A DNA stretch of 64,000 nt. Origin: Mesorhizobium sp. Lineage in GTDB: Bacteria; Pseudomonadota; Alphaproteobacteria; Rhizobiales; Rhizobiaceae. The notes beneath the pieces were generated by a model. That model was not told the origin of the DNA. It worked only from the letters and a program-made list of their open reading frames with translations, and searched no databases. A program made the position numbers and the translations under genes. Below are positions 1-9,410 of the stretch, in pieces. How positions within the stretch are numbered: the stretch's first letter is position 1; each line of letters starts with the position of its first letter. The stretch is taken from NCBI GenBank assembly GCA_004020545.1, contig SAQE01000001.1:124001-188000 (forward strand), read 5' to 3'.

Positions 1-882
1 CGGCTTTTCCGTATAAAAGGCCAGCTTGCGCTTGCCGGCCTTGGTCACGTTGATGCCGTCGTCGGAGCGCAGCCGCACCGCCTGGCCGTTGATGTCGGGA
101 CCGGAGGTGACGAAGGCGCCGTTCTCGTCGACGAAACCGTCCCAGACATCGACGAATTCGCCGCCATGATCCTGGGCAGCCGAATGATAGATGTCGTTGA
201 AGGCCAGCATGTCCGAGGTCATCTTCGCCACGCGGAACGCCGGGATGCCGACCCACAGGAAAGGCACCTTGGCCTCCTGTATGGCCTTGCCCAGCGCTTC
301 GGTGCGGCGTTCGTATTCCTTGGTCCAGTTCTCGGAGCGCGGCTGCTCGCGCACGTCGCCGACACGCATCTGCTGGCGATCGTTGGAGCCAAGCATGACC
401 ACCACGACGGAAGGCTTCTCCGTTTCGATCAGCGACTTGATCTCGACCGGCCAGTTGTAGAAATCCTCACGCACGAAGCCGGATGAACCGTTGCTGCGTG
501 AAACGATCCTGACGGCCGGATTGTCGGCAAAGGCGGTGTCCAGGCCCTCGGCCAGCCCGCCTGCCAGGAAATCGCCGACCACCAGCACGACGCGGGCATC
601 CGGCGTCTTCTCGACGATCGGCGTCTCCGGTTCGGCCGGCGGGCGCGGCTTGGGTTTCTTCCTTGGTTTCGGCCTTGCCTGCTGAATGTCGGCCGGCGGC
701 TCGATGCGCTCGCTGCGGCGCGGAAACAGGAGGTCGCGCAACGACCAGCCGCGGCTTTCCTCCTCTTGCGCGAAGGCAGGCGCATGGAAGGCGCCGGAGG
801 CGGCGACGGCAAGCACTGCGACGGCCAGAATGAGGATCGGCAGGCGGCGAACGATCAGCCAGATACGCGCAACCGTAACCAA
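1..882 (-). CDS. SGNH-hydrolase-like (DUF459) exported protein, 3' end cut by window
   Basis: Open to the window edge: 294 codons are read and no stop is reached. I start it at a TTG (882-880) because an in-frame TGA lies directly upstream and a GGAG sits about 7 nt before it. The N-terminus has a basic stretch and one hydrophobic segment (about residues 5-30) ending in AFAQE, so export or membrane anchoring is likely. A Pro/Lys-rich linker follows, then an SGNH-like fold with VVVGDFLAGGL (block I, with Asp where GDSL enzymes have the nucleophile motif) and VVVMLGSNDRQ (GSND block). This matches the DUF459 family of rhizobial periplasmic proteins, which are probably esterases or acyl-transferases acting on envelope glycans. 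The substrate is unknown. Confidence 0.8.
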   Translation of the reverse strand, partial: MVTVARIWLIVRRLPILILAVAVLAVAASGAFHAPAFAQEEESRGWSLRDLLFPRRSERIEPPADIQQARPKPRKKPKPRPPAEPETPIVEKTPDARVVLVVGDFLAGGLAEGLDTAFADNPAVRIVSRSNGSSGFVREDFYNWPVEIKSLIETEKPSVVVVMLGSNDRQQMRVGDVREQPRSENWTKEYERRTEALGKAIQEAKVPFLWVGIPAFRVAKMTSDMLAFNDIYHSAAQDHGGEFVDVWDGFVDENGAFVTSGPDINGQAVRLRSDDGINVTKAGKRKLAFYTEKP

Positions 883-993
883 TCAGGTCTCCATCCCTTG
901 GCGCATGACCGTGCAAACGCGGAGAAGTCATGCGCAAGCCGAAGCGCTACAGCATCCTTTCCGTATTTGAAAGGATTCACGCCACGGACGGCT

Positions 994-2214
994 CTACTGC
1001 TTGCGCAGCCATTTCAGCACTTCCAGGCTGGGATAGCCATCCTGGGTCAAGCCCACCTTTGCCTGGTAGGCCATGATGGCGGCCTTCGACCCATCGCCGA
1101 TCTTGCCGTCGAACTTGCCGTCATAATAGCCGTGCTCGGAAAGTCGCTTCTGCAATTCCTGCCGCTCTTCGAAGCTGAGCTTGGTGAAAGGCCGCTGCCA
1201 GTCCTGCACAAGCCCGGTGCCGCCGGCGATCTCGTCGGCGAGCAGGCCGACGGCCAAAGCGTATTTGTCGGCGTTGTTGTAGGCCTTGATGACCGAGAAG
1301 TTGCGAATCATCAGGAAGGCCGGGCCGCCTCGGCCGTCCGGCACTTTCAGCGTCGCCTTGTCGGTTAGGTTCCTGAACGGCTTGCCATTGGCCCTGGCGA
1401 CGCCGAGCGCCTGCCATTGCGCCAGCGTCTTCGATCCGGCGGACAGCTTGCCGGCCGGCAGGGTCACTTCGTAGCCCCAGGTCTTGCCTGCCTGCCAGCC
1501 GTTCTTCTTCAAGAGGTTGGCGGAGGTTGCCAGGGCATCGGGGATCGAGTTCCAGATGTCGCGCCGGCCGTTGCCGTCCATGTCGACCGCGTAGCGCTGG
1601 TAGCTGGTCGGGATGAACTGCGTCTGGCCCATCGCGCCGGCCCAGGAACCCATCAGGTGGCTTTCGTCGATGTCGCCGGTCTGCAGGATCTTCAACGCGG
1701 CGATCAGCTGGGTGCGGGCGTATTTCGACCGCTTCGGGTCGCCATAGGCAAGGGTCGCCAGCGAACGGATGACATTGCGCATGATGTCATCGCGCTTGAG
1801 CGTCTCGCCATAGTTGGATTCCATCGACCAGATGGCGAGAAGGATGTTGCGGTCGACACCGAACCTCGACTCGATGCGATCCAGCCACGGCTTCCATTTG
1901 CGCGCCATTGCCTGACCGTTGGCCACCGACTGGTCATGCACGCGGTTGTCGAAATAATCCCAGGCGGGAGCGGTGAATTCCGGCTGGGTGCGGGCCTTTT
2001 CCAGCACGACCGGGTCGGGCTCTATACCCCTCATGGCCTGATCGTAGACAGCGCCGGACACGCCGCCCTGCACGGCGGCGGCGCGGAAGCCGGCCACCCA
2101 CTGGCGAAACCCGGCATCGGCGAAAGCAGGTCCGGCAGGCATCAGCAAGGCGAGGGTCAGGCCGGCGGCCGTCACCATTGCCGTCAGGCGCCTTGCGGTG
2201 TTGCGAACGGACAT
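994..2214 (-). CDS. Lytic murein transglycosylase, MltB-like, with peptidoglycan-binding domain
   Basis: Cleaves the MurNAc-GlcNAc bond of peptidoglycan to give 1,6-anhydro ends, in the periplasm. The protein is 406 aa. A signal peptide covers about residues 1-34 (ending PAFADA). The SLT_2/MltB catalytic domain follows, with the presumed catalytic Glu near residue 132 in WSMESNYGE and the downstream GSWAGAMGQTQFIPTSY signature. The last 65 residues form a PG_binding_1 domain (LSEHGYYDGKFDGKIGDG). The start was chosen at MSVRN because AAGGAGG lies 5 nt upstream; an upstream in-frame start would add 12 residues with no signal character. Monocistronic. No lipobox is visible, so it is likely a soluble periplasmic form. 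Confidence 0.93.
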   Translation of the reverse strand: MSVRNTARRLTAMVTAAGLTLALLMPAGPAFADAGFRQWVAGFRAAAVQGGVSGAVYDQAMRGIEPDPVVLEKARTQPEFTAPAWDYFDNRVHDQSVANGQAMARKWKPWLDRIESRFGVDRNILLAIWSMESNYGETLKRDDIMRNVIRSLATLAYGDPKRSKYARTQLIAALKILQTGDIDESHLMGSWAGAMGQTQFIPTSYQRYAVDMDGNGRRDIWNSIPDALATSANLLKKNGWQAGKTWGYEVTLPAGKLSAGSKTLAQWQALGVARANGKPFRNLTDKATLKVPDGRGGPAFLMIRNFSVIKAYNNADKYALAVGLLADEIAGGTGLVQDWQRPFTKLSFEERQELQKRLSEHGYYDGKFDGKIGDGSKAAIMAYQAKVGLTQDGYPSLEVLKWLRKQ

Positions 2215-2362
2215 CTTTTCCTCCTTCGTCAAACAGGAAGGATCATTCAACGCCGAACTGGGTTAGTATTTAGTTTACCATAGGTGCCGCCGGGAACGAA
2301 AAGAGGGGGTCGCGGCTTTTAACCCTGCACGCTCAACTCCGCCGTTCGGTAGTTCAACATTT

Positions 2363-2392
2363 CGGCGTGAAAATGATTCCGGCGTGAAAATG
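2363..2392. repeat. Two 13-bp direct repeats upstream of galU
   Basis: CGGCGTGAAAATG occurs twice (2363-2375 and 2380-2392), 17 bp centre to centre, about 65-95 bp before the galU start. A second near-repeat, GAGCGGAT, follows between about 2408 and 2427. The spacing could suit a direct-repeat operator or result from a small duplication. No regulator is identified. Confidence 0.4.
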
Positions 2393-2455
2393 TCGGGGGG
2401 GATTGCGGAGCGGATCGCCGAGCGGATAATTGACCCAAAACATGGGTGAGGCAGC

Positions 2456-3361
2456 ATGAAGCCAGTTCGCAAGGCAGTTTTCCCGGTCGCCGGCCTGGGC
2501 ACACGGTTTCTTCCGGCCACCAAGGCCATTCCGAAGGAGATGCTGACCGTCGTCGACCGGCCGGTCATTCAATATGTCGTCGACGAGGCGCGCGATGCGG
2601 GCATCGAGCATTTCATCTTCGTGACCGGGCGCAACAAGGCGGTCATCGAGGACCATTTCGACGTTCAGTTCGAGCTCTACGACACGCTCGCTCAACGCGG
2701 CAAGGACGACCAACTCGCCCGCCTGCAGCGGCTGCAGCCGGCGCCGGGGCAGACCAGCTTCACGCGCCAGCAGGTGCCGATGGGGCTCGGCCACGCCGTC
2801 TGGTGCGCGCGAGAGCTGGTGGGCGACGAGCCTTTCGCGCTGCTATTGCCCGACATGATCATGCAGTCGGAGAAAAGCTGCATGAAAGGCATGATCGAGC
2901 TCTACGCCGAGACCGGCAACAACATCATCGCCGTGCAGGAATGCGACCCGGCCGAGGCGCATAAATACGGCATCGTCGGCCGCGGCGAGGATACCCATAA
3001 TGGCTTCCGCATTACCGGGATGGTGGAGAAGCCGAAGCTGGGCACGGCGCCCTCCAATCTCTTCATCAACGGGCGCTACATCCTGCAGCCGGAGATTTTC
3101 GGCCTCCTCGAAAGCCAGGAGCGCGGCGCAGGCAACGAGATCCAACTGACGGATGCGATGCTGAAGCTGGAGAAGCGGCAGCCCTTCTATGGCTATCACT
3201 ACAAGGGACGCACCTTCGATTGCGGCTCGCCGGAAGGCTTCGTCGAGGCCAATGTCGCCTTCGCGCTCTGGCGCAACGACATGAACGAGAGCATGGCCGG
3301 CGTCATCCGCACCCTGCTGGATGAAGTGCGGCCGGCAGAGCGGCGCGGCGCGGCATCGTAG
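2456..3361 (+). CDS. galU: UTP--glucose-1-phosphate uridylyltransferase
   Basis: Makes UDP-glucose from UTP and glucose-1-phosphate, the precursor for exopolysaccharide, cyclic glucan and LPS sugars; cytosolic. At 301 aa it has normal bacterial GalU length. The nucleotide-binding signature [17 protein letters not shown] is at about residues 13-29, followed by [13 protein letters not shown] and the family-typical [12 protein letters not shown] and NEIQLTDAM blocks. A GTGAGG ribosome site lies 5-6 nt before the ATG. It stands alone between the transglycosylase and the barrel protein. Its neighbours include another envelope-sugar gene (arabinose-5-phosphate isomerase). Confidence 0.96.
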   Translation: MKPVRKAVFPVAGLGTRFLPATKAIPKEMLTVVDRPVIQYVVDEARDAGIEHFIFVTGRNKAVIEDHFDVQFELYDTLAQRGKDDQLARLQRLQPAPGQTSFTRQQVPMGLGHAVWCARELVGDEPFALLLPDMIMQSEKSCMKGMIELYAETGNNIIAVQECDPAEAHKYGIVGRGEDTHNGFRITGMVEKPKLGTAPSNLFINGRYILQPEIFGLLESQERGAGNEIQLTDAMLKLEKRQPFYGYHYKGRTFDCGSPEGFVEANVAFALWRNDMNESMAGVIRTLLDEVRPAERRGAAS

Positions 3362-3387
3362 GTTGTTGGCCAAGGCCAACCGTGCTT

Positions 3388-3577
3388 CGTCATCCTATGG
3401 CGGAGCAAGGAGCGAACCGACGCGGCGCAGACCATAGGATCCATGCCGTTACCTACGAGCGTCGCAGCGGTGCAGAACGACCTCTGCTCTGCGCCGCTTT
3501 TACTATTCGGCCCAAGTCACGGCATGGATCCTCGGGTCTGCGCGTCCGCTTCGCTACCGCTACGCCCGAGGATGACG
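3388..3577. repeat. Large intergenic palindromic repeat (type C) between galU and the barrel gene
   Basis: The outer arms CGTCATCCT (3388-3396) and AGGATGACG (3569-3577) are exact inverted repeats. A perfect 14-bp inner pair lies at 3436-3449 (AGGATCCATGCCGT) and 3519-3532 (ACGGCATGGATCCT). The middle carries CGAACGACCTCTGCTCTGCG-like sequence. This layout is typical of the mosaic intergenic elements common in rhizobia. It fills the convergent gap and ends 5 nt from the stop codon of the minus-strand barrel gene. Confidence 0.8.
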
Positions 3578-3582
3578 GAGCG

Positions 3583-5367
3583 TCAGCGCTGCACCTTCAG
3601 GCCGAGATAGACGCTGTTGGCGACATAGTCGCGTCCCGTCAGATTGCTGGTGAGCTTCTCTGTCCTCACCCGTGTGGTGAGGCCGGCATAGCGGTTCAGC
3701 CACCAGGTCAGCCCGGCCTCGGCGCTCAGGATCAGATCGTGGCCGTCGGAACCGGTATAGTCGCGCCAATCGAGGCCAAGCGCCGAATTCGCCGTCAGGT
3801 TGGCGCGGACCTGCCGCTCGCCGGTGAGCCGGCCCGAGTAAAGGACATCGCCGCTCTCGCCGGCCGCGGTCGTGCTCTCGATGGTGGTCCTTCCGGTGAG
3901 CCCGATGATGGTACCGCGCTCGGGCGACCATTTAAGATCGGCGTTGACATACGGCCCCGCATTGGCCGGCAGGCGGTCGTCATCGATCGCTTCGCGCAGC
4001 CAGCCGACAGAGAATTCGCCGGAGAGCTTGTCGTCCATGTCGAGCTCGAGGCCGGCGCGCGCACCGAGCCGCGTCGAGGAGCGCTCGTAGCCGTTGCTGT
4101 CGAGGCGCAGATCGTAGATCCGCCGGCCGGCTTCCACCTCGGCGAAGGGCGTGATGGCCGGCGAGACCTGGTAGCCGGCGCGCAAGGTCGCGGAGTAGAG
4201 CGTGGAGTCGCGGTCCTTCTGCGACAAGACGGTGCCGTCCGAGAGCTTGGCGTCGCCGTAGAAGTCGTGCGTGACCGCGCCGGTCAGCGTGTAGCGCATC
4301 TTGCCGACATCTTTCTCGACGCCGAGGCTGCCGTCCACCGTCTGCCGCAACGGTTGCGAGGTGACGCCGGCGATCGCATCCGGCGAGGACGCCGATTCCG
4401 GCACGGCCTCGTAGCCGAGCTTGGCGATGGCGCGCAGCTCATGATCGAGGTCGACATTGAGCTGGCCCTCGATCCGGCCCTGCGCATCGTTGATCTTCTG
4501 GCCCGAAAGCGTGTTGCGGAAGATGCCGTAGCCGTTGATGACAGCCGAATTCTCGCGCCAATCCGAGGTGGCGGAAAAACGCAGCGCCGTTTCGGACAGC
4601 ACCGCCGAGCTGCCGCCGCTGCTGCCGTCGGCGTTCGACGTCGCGGTGAAGCCCTGCTCGAGCGTGGGCCGGAAGACAAAGGTGCCGACCTTGATGCCGG
4701 GCGCGGCGAAGGGATCGTCCTCGGGCTTGACCTTCTGGCCCTCGATCGACCCGGTGCGCTCGGCCCCGGGATCGAGCTTCTGTCTGTCGACGCTGTCAAT
4801 CGTGACGGCGCGGCGGTTGGCGCTTTCTTCATCGATGGTCGCCGTATCGGCCTGGTCGCCGACAGCGGCGGTCTTGGCCGTGCTGCCGGTGGTCTCCCCG
4901 GGTTTCTTCTTGGCCTTTTTCTTGTCGGCCGCCTTGGCACCGTTTTTCGTGTCGGCATCGGCAGCGCGCTGCCTGGCGGTCGATGGCCGGCGCGGCTGGG
5001 CCGTGGTCTGATCGTCGGCGAACGGGTCGTCGGTTGCTTGCGGCTGGTCGAAGATGCTCTCGATCGCACCCGCTGTCTGATCGTCGTCCGGAACGGCCCC
5101 CGGGCTCTCCGGCTGGTAGGGGTTTGCTTGTGTCTGGTTGTCAGCCGCCGGAGCTGCCTGATCCTGCGATCCTTGCGCGCGCAATTGCCTCGCCTTGCGC
5201 TGCTGATCGGCCAGAATTGCCGATTCGGAGACTTCGCCGCGCAACTCGGTTTCCTGCGCGAAGACCGGCGCCGGAAGCAGCAAGGCAAGAACGCTCGCGG
5301 CCACCAGCAGCGTGCTGACGGCTATGCCCTTTCGACCGCTTTTCGTTTCAGGCTGGGCCCCGGACAT
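3583..5367 (-). CDS. Outer-membrane beta-barrel protein (putative porin, BBP2-like)
   Basis: 594 aa from the ATG at 5367; a GTG three codons upstream is also possible. The signal peptide spans about residues 10-40 (LLLPAPVFAQE). Residues 40-230 are a low-complexity Gln/Asp/Ala/Lys-rich region with no predicted fold. From about 230 to the end come alternating amphipathic strands rich in Gly/Tyr/Thr (e.g. GFTATSNADGSSGG, AEVEAGRRIYDLR), closing with a YLGLKVQ-type strand, as in outer-membrane barrels. I place it in the putative beta-barrel porin 2 type. The transported substrate is unknown; polysaccharide export is possible given galU nearby, but this is inference. A CtrA-like half site lies upstream. 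The stop codon is 5 nt from a repeat. Confidence 0.75.
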   Translation of the reverse strand: MSGAQPETKSGRKGIAVSTLLVAASVLALLLPAPVFAQETELRGEVSESAILADQQRKARQLRAQGSQDQAAPAADNQTQANPYQPESPGAVPDDDQTAGAIESIFDQPQATDDPFADDQTTAQPRRPSTARQRAADADTKNGAKAADKKKAKKKPGETTGSTAKTAAVGDQADTATIDEESANRRAVTIDSVDRQKLDPGAERTGSIEGQKVKPEDDPFAAPGIKVGTFVFRPTLEQGFTATSNADGSSGGSSAVLSETALRFSATSDWRENSAVINGYGIFRNTLSGQKINDAQGRIEGQLNVDLDHELRAIAKLGYEAVPESASSPDAIAGVTSQPLRQTVDGSLGVEKDVGKMRYTLTGAVTHDFYGDAKLSDGTVLSQKDRDSTLYSATLRAGYQVSPAITPFAEVEAGRRIYDLRLDSNGYERSSTRLGARAGLELDMDDKLSGEFSVGWLREAIDDDRLPANAGPYVNADLKWSPERGTIIGLTGRTTIESTTAAGESGDVLYSGRLTGERQVRANLTANSALGLDWRDYTGSDGHDLILSAEAGLTWWLNRYAGLTTRVRTEKLTSNLTGRDYVANSVYLGLKVQR

Positions 5368-5423
5368 CGTCACCACTGCTTGCGCGGCGCCGTCGCGCCA
5401 TACTTACCGAACCGTAAAGGCGG

Positions 5424-5431
5424 ATGGTTAA
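5424..5431 (-). promoter_or_regulatory. CtrA-like half site upstream of the barrel gene
   Basis: Reads TTAACCAT on the minus strand, the alphaproteobacterial CtrA half-site consensus, 57 bp before the barrel-gene ATG and in the divergent gap with the isomerase gene. A single half site is weak evidence. Confidence 0.35.
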
Positions 5432-5506
5432 CGGAGGGTTGAGGCGGGCCGTTTTCGCAACCCCCGGGAAGCGTGAAACGGCAATTCCGTTGGACAGGCG
5501 GGCGAC

Positions 5507-6547
5507 ATGGCGTTAATGGCATCTGCCATGCATGCGGGGTCCCCAGAAAGTAACCAGCCGGAAGAAAGAAAGCAGCCGGACAGGCAGGCTGCGATCGAAT
5601 CGGCGCTGAGAACGGTGGCGACGGAACAGGCCGGCATGGCGGCGCTTGCCGCCGCTCTCGACAACGGTTTGTCCGAACCATTCGCAGCCGCGGTGGAGGT
5701 CATCTCGCGGATCGAGGGCCGCGTGATCGTCACCGGCGTCGGCAAAAGCGGCCATATCGGCTCCAAGATCGCCGCCACGCTTGCCTCGACTGGCACGCCC
5801 GCCTTCTTCGTCCATCCGGCCGAGGCCAATCACGGCGATCTCGGCATGATCGCCAGGGACGACGCCATCATCGCCATGTCCTGGTCGGGCGAAAGCAAGG
5901 AACTGATGGGCATCGTCGCCTATTCCAGGCGCTTCTCGATCCCCCTGATCGCCATAACCTCGGGCGAGAACTCGGCGCTGGCGCGCGCTGCCGACGTCGT
6001 GCTGCTCCTGCCGGCGGTGCCGGAGGCCTGCCCGCACGGGCTGGCGCCGACGACATCGGCGCTGCTGCAACTGGTCATGGGCGACGCGCTGGCGATCGCG
6101 CTGCTCGAGGCGCGCGGCTTCACGCCGGATCACTTCCGCACCTTCCATCCCGGCGGCCAGCTTGGCGCCAACCTGACCCTGGTCTCGGAGATCATGCGGG
6201 TCGGCGATCAGGTTCCGCTTGCTCTTCTTGGCACCAAGATGCCGGAAGCGGTTATGACGCTTTCGCAGAAGAAGGTCGGTTGCGTCTGCATCGTCGATAC
6301 AGTCGGCAAGCTTGTTGGGATCATCACCGACGGCGATGTCGCGCGCAACCTGCACCGCAATCTGGCCAACGTCACCGTCGACGAGGTCATGACCCGGACG
6401 CCCAAGACGATCGATCCCCAGACGCTTGCCGGCACGGCGATCGCAATGCTCAACGAGCACAATATCGGCGCGCTGGTGGTGACCAAGAACAATATGCCGG
6501 TGGGCGTGGTCCATTTCCACGACCTGTTGCGCATCGGCGCCGCCTAG
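5507..6547 (+). CDS. kdsD: KpsF/GutQ-type arabinose-5-phosphate isomerase
   Basis: Interconverts ribulose-5-phosphate and arabinose-5-phosphate, the first step toward Kdo for LPS; cytosolic. 346 aa: a variable N-terminus, then a SIS sugar-isomerase domain (about 50-190; VTGVGKSGHIGSKIAATLAS, FVHPAEANHGDLG, HPGGQLG), then two CBS domains (about 220-340; VMTLSQKKVGCVCIVD and VMTRTPKTID). This is the standard KdsD architecture. Two more in-frame ATGs occur within the first ten codons, so the exact start is uncertain. Divergent from the barrel gene. Confidence 0.93.
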   Translation: MALMASAMHAGSPESNQPEERKQPDRQAAIESALRTVATEQAGMAALAAALDNGLSEPFAAAVEVISRIEGRVIVTGVGKSGHIGSKIAATLASTGTPAFFVHPAEANHGDLGMIARDDAIIAMSWSGESKELMGIVAYSRRFSIPLIAITSGENSALARAADVVLLLPAVPEACPHGLAPTTSALLQLVMGDALAIALLEARGFTPDHFRTFHPGGQLGANLTLVSEIMRVGDQVPLALLGTKMPEAVMTLSQKKVGCVCIVDTVGKLVGIITDGDVARNLHRNLANVTVDEVMTRTPKTIDPQTLAGTAIAMLNEHNIGALVVTKNNMPVGVVHFHDLLRIGAA

Positions 6548-6586
6548 GGCGGGAACCACCATCCCCGGCTCAGCCTGACCTGAGGT

Positions 6587-7084
6587 TCAAATCGCCTCGA
6601 CCGTCAGCTCAAGATCGGTGTCGGCGGCGCCGGTGACACGCACCTGCGTGCCGGCCGGCAGGTCCGGGCCGGAGACGCGCCACAGCGTGTCCCCCAGCCG
6701 TATGCGGCCGCGGCCGTTCTGGATCGGCTCGGCCAGCGTCGCCGTGCGGCCGACCATCTGCGCACCGCGGCGGTTGAGCAGCGGCTGGTCTACCTCGCCG
6801 GCGCGCGCCGCCGTCAGCCGCTTGCCGATGAAGGCCGAGATCACCGACAGGACGAGAAAGGCGAGCACCTGAACCTGCCACGTCCAAATGGCGGCATCCA
6901 TCTGGGCCTGCCAGGGCCAGATGGCAGCATAGCTGATGAGCAGCGAGATAGTGCCAATGATGAGGGCCGCGATGCCGATCCACAGCATGAACACGCCGGG
7001 CGCCACGACTTCCATCACCAGGAGCACGAAGCCGAGGACCATCCAGTTCCACGGACCGAGTTCCGAAACGATGCGGTCGATCAT
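6587..7084 (-). CDS. NfeD-like membrane protein
   Basis: 165 aa. Two to three hydrophobic helices lie in the first 90 residues (WMVLGFVLLVMEVVAPGVFML and following), then a small OB-fold NfeD domain to the end (VGRTATLAEPIQNGRGRIRLG, GPDLPAGTQVRVTG). Short NfeD proteins pair with SPFH/stomatin proteins and are thought to help organise membrane microdomains. It starts 28 nt after the SPFH gene on the same strand, with GGGAGAA before the ATG, so the two form the usual stomatin/NfeD operon. Confidence 0.92.
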   Translation of the reverse strand: MIDRIVSELGPWNWMVLGFVLLVMEVVAPGVFMLWIGIAALIIGTISLLISYAAIWPWQAQMDAAIWTWQVQVLAFLVLSVISAFIGKRLTAARAGEVDQPLLNRRGAQMVGRTATLAEPIQNGRGRIRLGDTLWRVSGPDLPAGTQVRVTGAADTDLELTVEAI

Positions 7085-7112
7085 TGACGTTCTCCCACCC
7101 AGACGGCACGGA

Positions 7113-8063
7113 TCAGTTGTCGGTAGGCCGCACGACCGGCGGGCGCGAGCCCTGCCGCGGCGTTCCGGAAGGACCGTCGCCCTTGAAGACTTCGCGGGCG
7201 ATCTCGCCGATGCCGCCCAGCGAGCCGATCAGCGACGAGGCTTCGAACGGCATCAGCACGATCTTGTTGTTGCTGGACGAGCCGATCCTGGCGAGCGCCT
7301 CGGTGTATTTCTGCGCGACGAAATAGTTGATCGCCTGCACGTCGCCCTTGGCGATGGCTTCCGACACCACCTGCGTCGCCTTGGCCTCGGCTTCCGCCGA
7401 GCGCTCGCGCGCTTCGGCGTCGCGGAAGGCGGCTTCCCTGCGGCCTTCGGCTTCGAGGATTTGCGACTGCTTCAGGCCTTCGGCGGCGAGGATCTGAGCG
7501 CGCTTGTCGCGTTCGGCCATCATCTGGCGGCCCATCGATTCCACCAGATTGGCCGGCGGGTTGATATCCTTGATCTCGACGCGGGTGATCTTGATGCCCC
7601 ACGGATGCGCCGCCTCATCGACGACACGCAGCAGGCGCTCGTTGATGGCGTCGCGGTTGGACAGCAATTCATCGAGATCCATCGAGCCCATGACGGTGCG
7701 GATGTTGGTCATGGTGAGGTTGAGGATGGCGTTCTGCAGCCCGGAGACCTGGTAAGCGGCCTGCGCCGCATTGAGAATCTGGAAGAAGGCGATCCCGTCA
7801 ACGCCGACGATGGCGTTGTCGCGGGTGATGATTTCCTGGCTCGGAACATCCAGCACCTGCTCCATCATATTCATCTTGGCGCCGATACGCTCGAAGATCG
7901 GGTTGATGATGTTGAGGCCAGGCGTCAGCGTCTTGGTGTACCGTCCGAAGCGCTCCACCGTGTAATTGTAACCTTGCGGCACCGTCTTGATGCCTTTGAA
8001 AAGAAGGATGACGACGAGAAAGACAAGAACAATGATGGCAATATCGAAACCGCTGAAGCCCAT
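7113..8063 (-). CDS. SPFH/Band 7 protein (paraslipin, QmcA-like)
   Basis: 316 aa. A single N-terminal membrane helix (about 3-22, [15 protein letters not shown]) is followed by the SPFH domain (about 25-185; [25 protein letters not shown]) and a charged Ala/Glu-rich coiled coil (about 185-260; [22 protein letters not shown]). This is the paraslipin form, which oligomerises in the inner membrane and is linked to quality control with FtsH. It is first in an operon with the NfeD gene. GAGGGAG sits 7 nt before the ATG. Confidence 0.94.
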   Translation of the reverse strand: MGFSGFDIAIIVLVFLVVILLFKGIKTVPQGYNYTVERFGRYTKTLTPGLNIINPIFERIGAKMNMMEQVLDVPSQEIITRDNAIVGVDGIAFFQILNAAQAAYQVSGLQNAILNLTMTNIRTVMGSMDLDELLSNRDAINERLLRVVDEAAHPWGIKITRVEIKDINPPANLVESMGRQMMAERDKRAQILAAEGLKQSQILEAEGRREAAFRDAEARERSAEAEAKATQVVSEAIAKGDVQAINYFVAQKYTEALARIGSSSNNKIVLMPFEASSLIGSLGGIGEIAREVFKGDGPSGTPRQGSRPPVVRPTDN

Positions 8064-8198
8064 TTCGTTTCTCCCTCAAAGGCGGCGACCTCGCGGAATC
8101 ACTTAAGTGTGTTTCCGCAACGTTACAATCATGTGATCGCTAATATTGGTTGGCGGAGGCTTTTGCGCACCGGTTTCAGGGTCTGTCGATGAAGCCCG

Positions 8199-9263
8199 TC
8201 ACACCCAGCCGGACAACTCGCGCCGCACCAGCGCCTCGATCACCGCCATGCCTTCGGCGCTGTCGTTGAGGCAAGGGATATGGGCGAAGTTCCTGCCGCC
8301 GGCGTGATGGAACGTCTCTGCCGCCTCGCGGCCGATCTCGTCCAGCGTTTCGATGCAGTCGACGGAGAAACCCGGATTGACGATGGCGATCGACTTGACG
8401 CCCTCCTTCGCCAGCTTCTCGACGGTGACGTCGGTGTAGGGCTGCAGCCATTCCTGCGCGCCGAAGCGCGACTGGAAGGTGGTGATGAGCTTTTTCTCAT
8501 CCCAACCGAGCCTTGCCCGCAGCAGCCGCGTCGTCTCGAGGCAATGCGCCCGATAGGGATCGCCCTTGTCGGAATAAGGCTTCGGAATACCGTGATAGGA
8601 GGCGATCACCACCTCCGGCACGAAATCGAGCGTCGCCAGATTTTGCTCGATCGAGCGGGCGAGCGCCTCGATATAGACCGGCTCGTCGTAATAGGGCGGC
8701 ACGCTGCGGATCGCCGGCGCATTCCTGATCTTCATCAGCGCCCGGAACAACTGGTCGTTGGCGGTCGCCGTCGTCGTCGCCGAATATTGCGGGTAGATCG
8801 GGAAGGAAAGGATGCGCTCGCAACCCTGTTCGACCAGCCGGCGGGCGACGCTTTCCGTCGAGGGATTGCCATAGCGCATCGCCCAGTCGACCACCACGTT
8901 CGGCAGGTCAGCGAGGGCACCGGCCAGCTTCTCGGCCTGAGAGCGGGTGAAGGTGCGCAGCGGCGATTCGTTCCTTTCCCGGTTCCAGATCCTGGCGTAG
9001 TTGGCGCCGGACATTTTTGGCCGCATCGTGAGAACCAGCCCGTAAAGGATCGGATACCAGATCGCCTTGTTGAGCTCGATGACCCGCGGATCGGAAAGGA
9101 ATTCCCTGAGATAGCGCCACATCGGCTTGAAATCGGTGCCGTCGGGCGTGCCGAGATTGATCAGCATGATGCCGATCTTGCCGGCCTTTATCGGCGCGGC
9201 GCCCGCCAGCGCCGGACCGGCGGTCTCGGCGGCTTTCGCATCGGCAGGGTTGGCAAGCGTCAT
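8199..9263 (-). CDS. hemH: Ferrochelatase
   Basis: Inserts Fe2+ into protoporphyrin IX, the last step of protoheme synthesis. 354 aa, slightly long at the N-terminus as in other rhizobial HemH. Visible signatures: MLINLGTPDGTD, the metal/porphyrin loop with the invariant His (SYHGIPKPYSDKGD), FQSRFGAQEWLQPYT, and the C-terminal NPGFSVDCIETLDEIG. The ATG at 9263 is preferred over the TTG just upstream because GGAG lies 7 nt before it. Monocistronic, following the 5'-nucleotidase gene on the same strand. Confidence 0.96.
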   Translation of the reverse strand: MTLANPADAKAAETAGPALAGAAPIKAGKIGIMLINLGTPDGTDFKPMWRYLREFLSDPRVIELNKAIWYPILYGLVLTMRPKMSGANYARIWNRERNESPLRTFTRSQAEKLAGALADLPNVVVDWAMRYGNPSTESVARRLVEQGCERILSFPIYPQYSATTTATANDQLFRALMKIRNAPAIRSVPPYYDEPVYIEALARSIEQNLATLDFVPEVVIASYHGIPKPYSDKGDPYRAHCLETTRLLRARLGWDEKKLITTFQSRFGAQEWLQPYTDVTVEKLAKEGVKSIAIVNPGFSVDCIETLDEIGREAAETFHHAGGRNFAHIPCLNDSAEGMAVIEALVRRELSGWV

Positions 9264-9361
9264 CAACGGTCTCCGGACAGGCGCCGTGAAACTAGCGACG
9301 CCCTGCTGCTTTTCAATGCAGCGTCTGGCCGCACCTTATCCCGCTCCCGCATGAAAACGGA

Positions 9362-9388
9362 ACACCCGCCCGGTTGCCGGACGGGTGT
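9362..9388 (-). terminator. Stem-loop terminator after the 5'-nucleotidase gene
   Basis: ACACCCGCCCGG (9362-9373) and CCGGACGGGTGT (9377-9388) pair over 12 bp with one mismatch and a 3-nt loop. On the minus strand the stem is followed by a weak T-rich stretch (TTCCGTTTTC). It lies 23 nt beyond the stop codon of the minus-strand gene. Confidence 0.65.
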
Positions 9389-9410
9389 CCCTGAATTTTC
9401 CGGCGAGAGA

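Noticed and set aside
3382-5442. A 686-codon plus-strand frame opposite the barrel gene
   Set aside because: No recognisable domain, and it runs through the intergenic palindrome. The minus-strand protein has a signal peptide and barrel strands.
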